Source: JACQFK01 sp964619955 | GTDB taxonomy: Bacteria; Planctomycetota; MHYJ01; JACPRB01 | Length of the DNA: 39,435 bases | Assembly: GCA_964619955.1 (NCBI GenBank) | Contig: CAZUJF010000046.1 | Span: 1 to 39,435, forward strand | Direction of reading: 5' to 3' | Shown here: positions 39,435-39,435 of the stretch, one piece after another | Layout: every line of letters begins with the position of its first letter | How positions within the stretch are numbered: the first letter of the stretch is position 1 | The notes under the pieces: model-generated | Seen by the model: the letters and a program-made list of their open reading frames with translations, nothing else | Database searches by the model: none | Told to the model about the DNA's origin: nothing | Translations under genes and position numbers: made by a program

Positions 39435-39435
39435 T

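Overview
The window is GC-rich, densely coding bacterial DNA with no tRNA, rRNA, CRISPR array or complete mobile element that I can see. The gene mix points to Planctomycetota or a close relative: Tat-exported Gfo/Idh/MocA oxidoreductase and sugar isomerase, a Ser/Thr kinase carrying a PA14-like domain, an ECF sigma factor with a long tail, TPR-redoxin and BNR-type secreted proteins, and a Rieske/cytochrome b cluster with an HAO-like cytochrome. This taxonomic call is inference from gene content only.

Left part (1-13800). A minus-strand pair encodes a TPR-redoxin protein (51-2135) and a secreted BNR/sialidase-like protein (2175-3302). The second gene is interrupted by one in-frame TGA, at a position where I recall Cys in relatives, and a hairpin with bacterial SECIS geometry follows it: a candidate selenoprotein. 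Next come Gfo/Idh (minus), sugar isomerase and glucose-1-dehydrogenase-like genes (plus), a near-perfect 31-bp inverted repeat, an Lhr-type helicase, a membrane Ser/Thr kinase, and a small zinc-ribbon-like protein.

Middle part (13830-27126), nearly all minus strand. It holds a HEAT-repeat protein, three coupled pilin-like genes, a TPR/outer-membrane-barrel protein that seems to start at CTG, an ECF sigma factor with a membrane-spanning tail, a divergent secreted protein, a B-box-like Pro/Lys-rich membrane protein and a beta-carbonic anhydrase. A signalling run follows: a 33-residue membrane microprotein, a protein of unknown function, a GGDEF cyclase, a lone receiver, a small Pro-rich protein and a tandem universal stress protein.

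Right part (27249-39264). Seven tightly packed plus-strand genes form one apparent operon: a soluble GAF-PAS histidine kinase, an NtrC-type sigma-54 activator, a Rieske protein, a b6f-like cytochrome b, an octaheme HAO-like cytochrome, NapA nitrate reductase, and a tetraheme protein made of two NapB-like modules. I read this as a quinol-driven periplasmic nitrate reduction system in which a bc-type complex plus HAO-like cytochrome replaces NapC, with its own sensor and regulator. A second universal stress protein and a CoA-transferase/GNAT fusion follow. Both stress-protein genes have exact TGGC-N7-TTGC (-24/-12) elements just upstream, and the CoA-transferase gene has a one-mismatch version, suggesting a local sigma-54 regulon. 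The window ends in a 20-bp direct repeat that may be the edge of a repeated element.

All functions come from motifs and gene context read by eye; no database search was possible.
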